Source of the DNA: Kytococcus schroeteri
GTDB lineage: Bacteria; Actinomycetota; Actinomycetes; Actinomycetales; Dermatophilaceae
DNA: 18,103 nt
NCBI RefSeq assembly: GCF_002847825.1
Contig: NZ_PKIZ01000026.1
Location: 5,052-23,154, forward strand
Direction of reading: 5' to 3'
Shown: positions 15,083 through 18,103 of the stretch, piece by piece
How positions within the stretch are numbered: the first letter of the stretch is position 1
Layout of the letters: every line of letters starts with the position of its first letter
Program-made: the position numbers and the translations under genes
The notes under the pieces: model-generated
Database searches by the model: none
The model's input: only the letters and a program-made list of their open reading frames with translations
Told to the model about the DNA's origin: nothing

Positions 15083-16987
15083 TCAGCCGAAGCGCTCGGC
15101 GGCCTCCAGCCACTCGGCCTCGGCGGCGTCGTGCTGCTCACGCAACCCGGCCTCCCGGGCCGACAGCGTGGTGAGCCGCTCGGGGTCCATGGCGGCCTCG
15201 GCCATCTCGGCGTGCACCTTCTCCAGCTCCGCGGTGGCCTTCTCCATCTGCTTCTCGGCGCGGGCCATGGCCTTGGTGAGGGCCCGCTCCTCGGCCGGGC
15301 TCAGCCCGGAGGGCGTGGAGGAACCCGTGGAGGTCGAGCCGCCCGACGCACCGGCCCCCGGCCCCACACCCGAGGCCGCCGCCACGGCCTCGACCACGTC
15401 GCGCCCGCCCCGCCCGGTGCCGCGCCCCGCCCCTCGCCGCTCGCGCCGCAGCTCCAGGTACTGCTCCACCCCGCCGGGCAGGTCGCGGATGCGCCCGTCG
15501 CCCAGCAGCGCCACCTGGCGATTGGCCATGCGCTCCAGCAGGTAGCGGTCGTGGCTCACCACCAGCAGCGTGCCGGCCCAGCCGTCCAGCACGTCCTCCA
15601 TGGAGGTCAGCGTCTCGATGTCGAGGTCGTTGGTCGGCTCGTCGAGCATCAGCACGTTCGGCTCGTCCAGCAGCAGCCGCACGAACTGCAGGCGCCGCCG
15701 CTCCCCACCGGAGAGGTCCGAGACCCGACTCTGCTGGCGCTGCCCGGAGAAGCCCAGCCGCTTGGCCAGCGAACTCGCCGAGACCTCCTTGCCATCCAGC
15801 ACCGTGTAGCTGCGCACCATCGTGATGGCGTCAATGACGGTCATGCCCGCCACCTCGTCCAGCTCGTGGAGGTCCTGGGACAGGATGGCCGGCTGCACCG
15901 TGCGCCCCACCTTGAGCTTGCCGGAGGCCAGCGGCACCTGCTCCAGCAGCACGCGCAGCAGGGTGGACTTGCCGGCGCCGTTCACGCCGACGATGCCGTA
16001 CCGGTCGCCCGGGCCGAGGCGCCAGGTCTGCCCCTCGAGCAAGGTGGTCTGCTCGTCCTCGGGGGCGCCCGGCGGAACGCGGACGGTGGCGTTCACCAGG
16101 TCGTACACGTCCTTGCCCAGGCGGGTGGTCGCGAAGCGCGCCAGGGCCACCTCGTCGCGCGGCTCGGGCTCGTTGGCGATGAGGGCGTCGGCCGCCTCGA
16201 TGCGGAAGCGCGGCTTGCTCGTGCGCGCCGGTGCACCCCGGCGCAGCCAGGCGAGCTCCTTGCGCAGGACGTTCTGCCGCTTCTCCTCGGTGGCCTGCTC
16301 GACGCGGGCACGCTCGGCGCGCGCCTGCACGAAGGCCGCGTACCCACCCTCGTACTGGTGCACCGCGCCCTCGACGACCTCCCAGGTGTTCTCCACCACG
16401 GCGTCGAGGAACCAGCGGTCGTGGGTGACCACCACGAGCGCCTGCCCGGAGCGGCGGCTGGTGCGCAGGTGCTCGGCCAGCCAGGCCACACCCTCCACGT
16501 CGAGGTGGTTGGTGGGCTCGTCCAGCAGCAGCACGTCGGGGTCCTCCACGAGCAGCGCGGCCAGCGCCATGCGCCGCCGCTCGCCACCGGACATGCCTGC
16601 CACCGGCTGGTCGAGTCCGCCCAGCCCCTCCGCGTCGAGTCCGCCCAGCAGTCCGGTGAGCACCCCGCGGACCCGCGCGTCGGCCGCCCACTCGTGCTCG
16701 GCCAGGCCGGGCAGCACCACGTCACTCACGGTGGCGTCGGCCGCGATGTCGTCGCGCTGGCGCAGCATGCCCACCGTGGCCCCGCGGGAGCGCACCACGC
16801 GCCCGGAGTCCGGCTGGGTCAGACCCGCCATCACCCGCAGCAGGGTGGACTTGCCCCCGCCGTTGCGCCCCACCACGCCGATGCGGTCCCCGTCGTTGAG
16901 CCCGAGGGTCACGTCGTCGAGGAGGGTGCGGGTGCCGTACACCAGGTGCAGGCCCTCGCAGTTGAGCAGGTTCGCGGGGGGATTCAC
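15083..16987 (-). CDS. ABC-F family ATPase, Uup-like
   Basis: The 634-residue product has two ABC cassettes and no membrane segment, the ABC-F architecture. Cassette 1 has Walker A GRNGGGKS at about 40-47, signature MSGGE at 132-136 and Walker B LLLDEPTNHLD from 153. Cassette 2 has GVNGAGKST, LSGGERRRL and LMLDEPTNDLD. A Gly/Ser-rich linker then leads to a C-terminal ~85-residue coiled coil (about 550-634) typical of Uup. ABC-F proteins act on the ribosome; Uup also binds branched DNA and affects ribosome assembly and transposon precise excision in E. coli. The GTG at 16987 is preferred because TAGGGT lies exactly 7 nt upstream. The in-frame GTG at 16996 overlaps that hexamer and would add only three residues. 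It follows ispE closely on the same strand. Confidence 0.92.
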   Translation of the reverse strand: MNPPANLLNCEGLHLVYGTRTLLDDVTLGLNDGDRIGVVGRNGGGKSTLLRVMAGLTQPDSGRVVRSRGATVGMLRQRDDIAADATVSDVVLPGLAEHEWAADARVRGVLTGLLGGLDAEGLGGLDQPVAGMSGGERRRMALAALLVEDPDVLLLDEPTNHLDVEGVAWLAEHLRTSRRSGQALVVVTHDRWFLDAVVENTWEVVEGAVHQYEGGYAAFVQARAERARVEQATEEKRQNVLRKELAWLRRGAPARTSKPRFRIEAADALIANEPEPRDEVALARFATTRLGKDVYDLVNATVRVPPGAPEDEQTTLLEGQTWRLGPGDRYGIVGVNGAGKSTLLRVLLEQVPLASGKLKVGRTVQPAILSQDLHELDEVAGMTVIDAITMVRSYTVLDGKEVSASSLAKRLGFSGQRQQSRVSDLSGGERRRLQFVRLLLDEPNVLMLDEPTNDLDIETLTSMEDVLDGWAGTLLVVSHDRYLLERMANRQVALLGDGRIRDLPGGVEQYLELRRERRGAGRGTGRGGRDVVEAVAAASGVGPGAGASGGSTSTGSSTPSGLSPAEERALTKAMARAEKQMEKATAELEKVHAEMAEAAMDPERLTTLSAREAGLREQHDAAEAEWLEAAERFG

Positions 16988-16994
16988 GGCGGTC

Positions 16995-17000
16995 ACCCTA
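16995..17000 (-). promoter_or_regulatory. Leaderless -10 hexamer of the ABC-F gene
   Basis: TAGGGT is followed by 7 nt and the GTG at 16987. It lies in the 33-nt gap after ispE, so the ABC-F gene may have its own leaderless transcript besides read-through from ispE. The -35 is weak. Confidence 0.45.
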
Positions 17001-17020
17001 CGTGGGCCGGGCCCCGGGGC

Positions 17021-17998
17021 TCAGTCGCGGCGCTCGACCACCCGGGCGCCCGGGGCGGGCCCGCTGGCGGTGAACACCTGCACGCCCGGGCGCAGCGCCG
17101 CCATGCCCACCGAGACGTCGATGGCGTGCTCCCGGCTCTCGGCCAGCAGCGCGACGGTGGGCCCGGACCCGGACACGATGCCGGCCACGGCCCCCACCTC
17201 GGTGCCCGCATCCAGGGTGTCCTGCAGCGACGGCTGGAGGCTGATGGCGGCCGGCTGCAGGTCGTTCTGCAGGTGCTCGGCCACCGCCAGCGGGTCGCCC
17301 GTGCGCAGGGCCTGCAGCAGCTCCTCCGGGGGCTCGGGGGTGGCCTCCCACGCCTCGAGCGTCTCCGGGGTGGGGGTCTGGTCCCAACCGTTGAGCCGGT
17401 CGAACTCGCGGTAGACCGCCGGCGTGCTGAGCCCCTGGTCGCTCACGCAGAACACCCAGTGCAGCTCGCCCCGGGCCAGCACGGTGGAGACCTCGTCACC
17501 GCGCCCCAGCCCGAGGGCGTTGCCGCCGGTGAGGCCGAAGGGCACGTCGGCCCCCAGGTCGGCGGCGAGGGCGCGCAGGTCCCCCATCGGGAACTCGTTG
17601 CCCCACACCTCGTTGGCGGCGAGCAGGGCCGCGGCCGCGTCGGCCGACCCGCCGGCCATGCCCCCGGCCACGGGGACCTGCTTGTCGATGGTGATGGCCA
17701 CCGGCCGCGGGCGCCGCAGCCCACAGGTGCGCCCGTGGAGCTCACGCAGCTCCTCCACCGCCCGCCAGGCGAGGTTGGTGTGGTCGGTCGGCACGCCCTC
17801 GGTGAAGCTGCCGGTGACCTCCAGCGACATCGTGCGCGCGCGGCGCACCGTCACCTCGTCGCACAGGTCGACGGCGTGGAAGACGGTGGCCAGCGGGTGG
17901 TACCCGGTCTCGAGGTCGGGAGGCCCCACCCGCAGCGCCAGGTTCACCTTGGCGGGCGCGCGGACGGTCGCGGAGCGGGGGGCGGCCGGGCTGGTCAT
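17021..17998 (-). CDS. ispE: 4-diphosphocytidyl-2-C-methyl-D-erythritol kinase
   Basis: The 325-residue product is a GHMP kinase of the MEP isoprenoid pathway. It phosphorylates the 2-hydroxyl of CDP-methylerythritol with ATP. The N-terminal VRAPAKVNLALRV carries the catalytic Lys17. GYHPLATVFHAVDL is at 32-45. The GHMP ATP loop PVAGGMAGGSADAAAAL is at about 109-125, with the conserved Asp120. SGSGPTVALL near residue 275 is motif 3. The ATG at 17998 is chosen because TAGTGT lies exactly 7 nt upstream; a GTG at 18007 overlaps that hexamer. The usual actinobacterial upstream neighbour is ksgA/rsmA. Here an IS481-type transposase end abuts the promoter instead, which suggests the local arrangement was changed by an insertion. 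Confidence 0.95.
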   Translation of the reverse strand: MTSPAAPRSATVRAPAKVNLALRVGPPDLETGYHPLATVFHAVDLCDEVTVRRARTMSLEVTGSFTEGVPTDHTNLAWRAVEELRELHGRTCGLRRPRPVAITIDKQVPVAGGMAGGSADAAAALLAANEVWGNEFPMGDLRALAADLGADVPFGLTGGNALGLGRGDEVSTVLARGELHWVFCVSDQGLSTPAVYREFDRLNGWDQTPTPETLEAWEATPEPPEELLQALRTGDPLAVAEHLQNDLQPAAISLQPSLQDTLDAGTEVGAVAGIVSGSGPTVALLAESREHAIDVSVGMAALRPGVQVFTASGPAPGARVVERRD

Positions 17999-18005
17999 GG
18001 CACCC

Positions 18006-18011
18006 ACACTA
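18006..18011 (-). promoter_or_regulatory. Leaderless -10 hexamer of ispE, overlapping a transposase stop codon
   Basis: TAGTGT is followed by 7 nt and the ispE ATG. Its first three bases (18009-18011) are the TAG stop codon of the transposase fragment. Any -35 would lie inside the insertion sequence, and no good one is seen 16-19 nt upstream. Confidence 0.5.
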
Positions 18012-18103
18012 GGTGTGATGTCCAGCCAGGTTGTTGAGGCGGCTGACTGGCGGGGCTCCGATCGCGGAGTGGACCCGGTGGTGATTGTAGAAGTGGATCC
18101 AGC
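18009..18103 (-). CDS. IS481-type transposase, C-terminal end only
   Basis: Reading the minus strand from the right edge gives WIHFYNHHRVHSAIG followed by APPVSRLNNLAGHHT and a TAG stop. This is the typical end of the DDE integrase domain of IS481-family transposases: a W-I-x-x-Y-N-x-x-R-x-H-x-A-(L/I)-G segment carrying the end of the catalytic helix, then P-P-x-S-R and N-N-L. The rest of the gene lies outside the window, so it cannot be said whether the element is intact. It points toward ispE, and its stop codon is 10 nt before the ispE start codon. IS3-family transposases end in a related way, but the NNLAG ending favours IS481. Confidence 0.85.
   Translation of the reverse strand, partial: WIHFYNHHRVHSAIGAPPVSRLNNLAGHHT
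18009..18103. mobile_element. Edge of an IS481-family insertion sequence
   Basis: The transposase 3' end marks the inner side of an insertion sequence that continues beyond the right edge. The left boundary should be at or just before 18014, where TGTGATGTCC could be the outer part of a terminal inverted repeat (IS481 ends often begin TGT). The partner repeat and any target duplication are outside the window, so the exact end is unproven. Confidence 0.6.

Noticed and set aside
15131..18037. A 968-residue open frame on the plus strand across ispE and the ABC-F gene
   Set aside because: It is antisense to two clear genes, is rich in Gly/His/Val/Arg/Gln with no domain, and arises because third-position GC removes stop codons from this frame.

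Overview
This is an 18.1 kb stretch of very GC-rich chromosome from an actinobacterium. The evidence is a mycothiol synthase (mshD), a histidine-phosphatase-fused MutT1-type Nudix protein next to ppk1, an FprA-type ferredoxin reductase, the glmU-prs-rplY-pth order, and many leaderless genes with a TAnnnT hexamer 6-7 nt before the start codon. A Micrococcales-like genome is the best guess, but that is inference. Almost everything here is core chromosome. I found no phage, CRISPR array or defence island, and no gene cluster that looks like an undescribed system.

Layout. Positions 1-930 (+) hold the C-terminal part of an LCP wall-polymer ligase, ending at a perfect 20-bp hairpin. Positions 1004-2353 (-) hold a polytopic membrane protein followed by a nitrobindin-type heme protein. 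Positions 2586-6712 (+) run mshD, ppk1 and a mutT1-like gene, the last two overlapping by 4 nt. Positions 6727-10877 (-) are glmU, prs, rplY and pth, with strong hairpins after prs and after rplY. A tRNA-Gln(TTG) sits at 11015-11093 (-), followed by its own hairpin. Positions 11117-11686 (-) encode a one-helix membrane protein coupled to an NTF2/SnoaL-like protein. These diverge from a MarR-family gene (11809-12348, +) whose promoter carries a 26-bp near-perfect palindrome. Positions 12365-14964 (-) are ppk2 and fprA. Positions 15083-17998 (-) are a Uup-like ABC-F gene and ispE. The right edge (18009-18103, -) is the 3' end of an IS481-type transposase gene that abuts ispE.

How the genes fit together. 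Polyphosphate metabolism is represented twice (PPK1 makes polyP, PPK2 uses it to charge nucleotides), and a nucleotide-pool sanitising enzyme is coupled to ppk1. Thiol and nitrosative stress functions sit together (MshD, nitrobindin). Precursor supply for wall and isoprenoid synthesis is covered by GlmU, Prs, IspE and the LCP ligase. rplY and pth serve translation.

The points most worth a second look are: the insertion-sequence end that places a transposase stop codon inside the putative ispE -10 hexamer; the palindromic MarR operator; a partial DtxR/IdeR-like box before fprA; the 9-nt variable region of the tRNA-Gln; the Lys/Ala-rich then acidic N-terminal tail on PPK2; and the set of leaderless starts, which revises several gene 5' ends. 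No gene-free stretch exceeds 300 bases. The longest gaps are 2354-2585 and 8111-8335, and both are described below.
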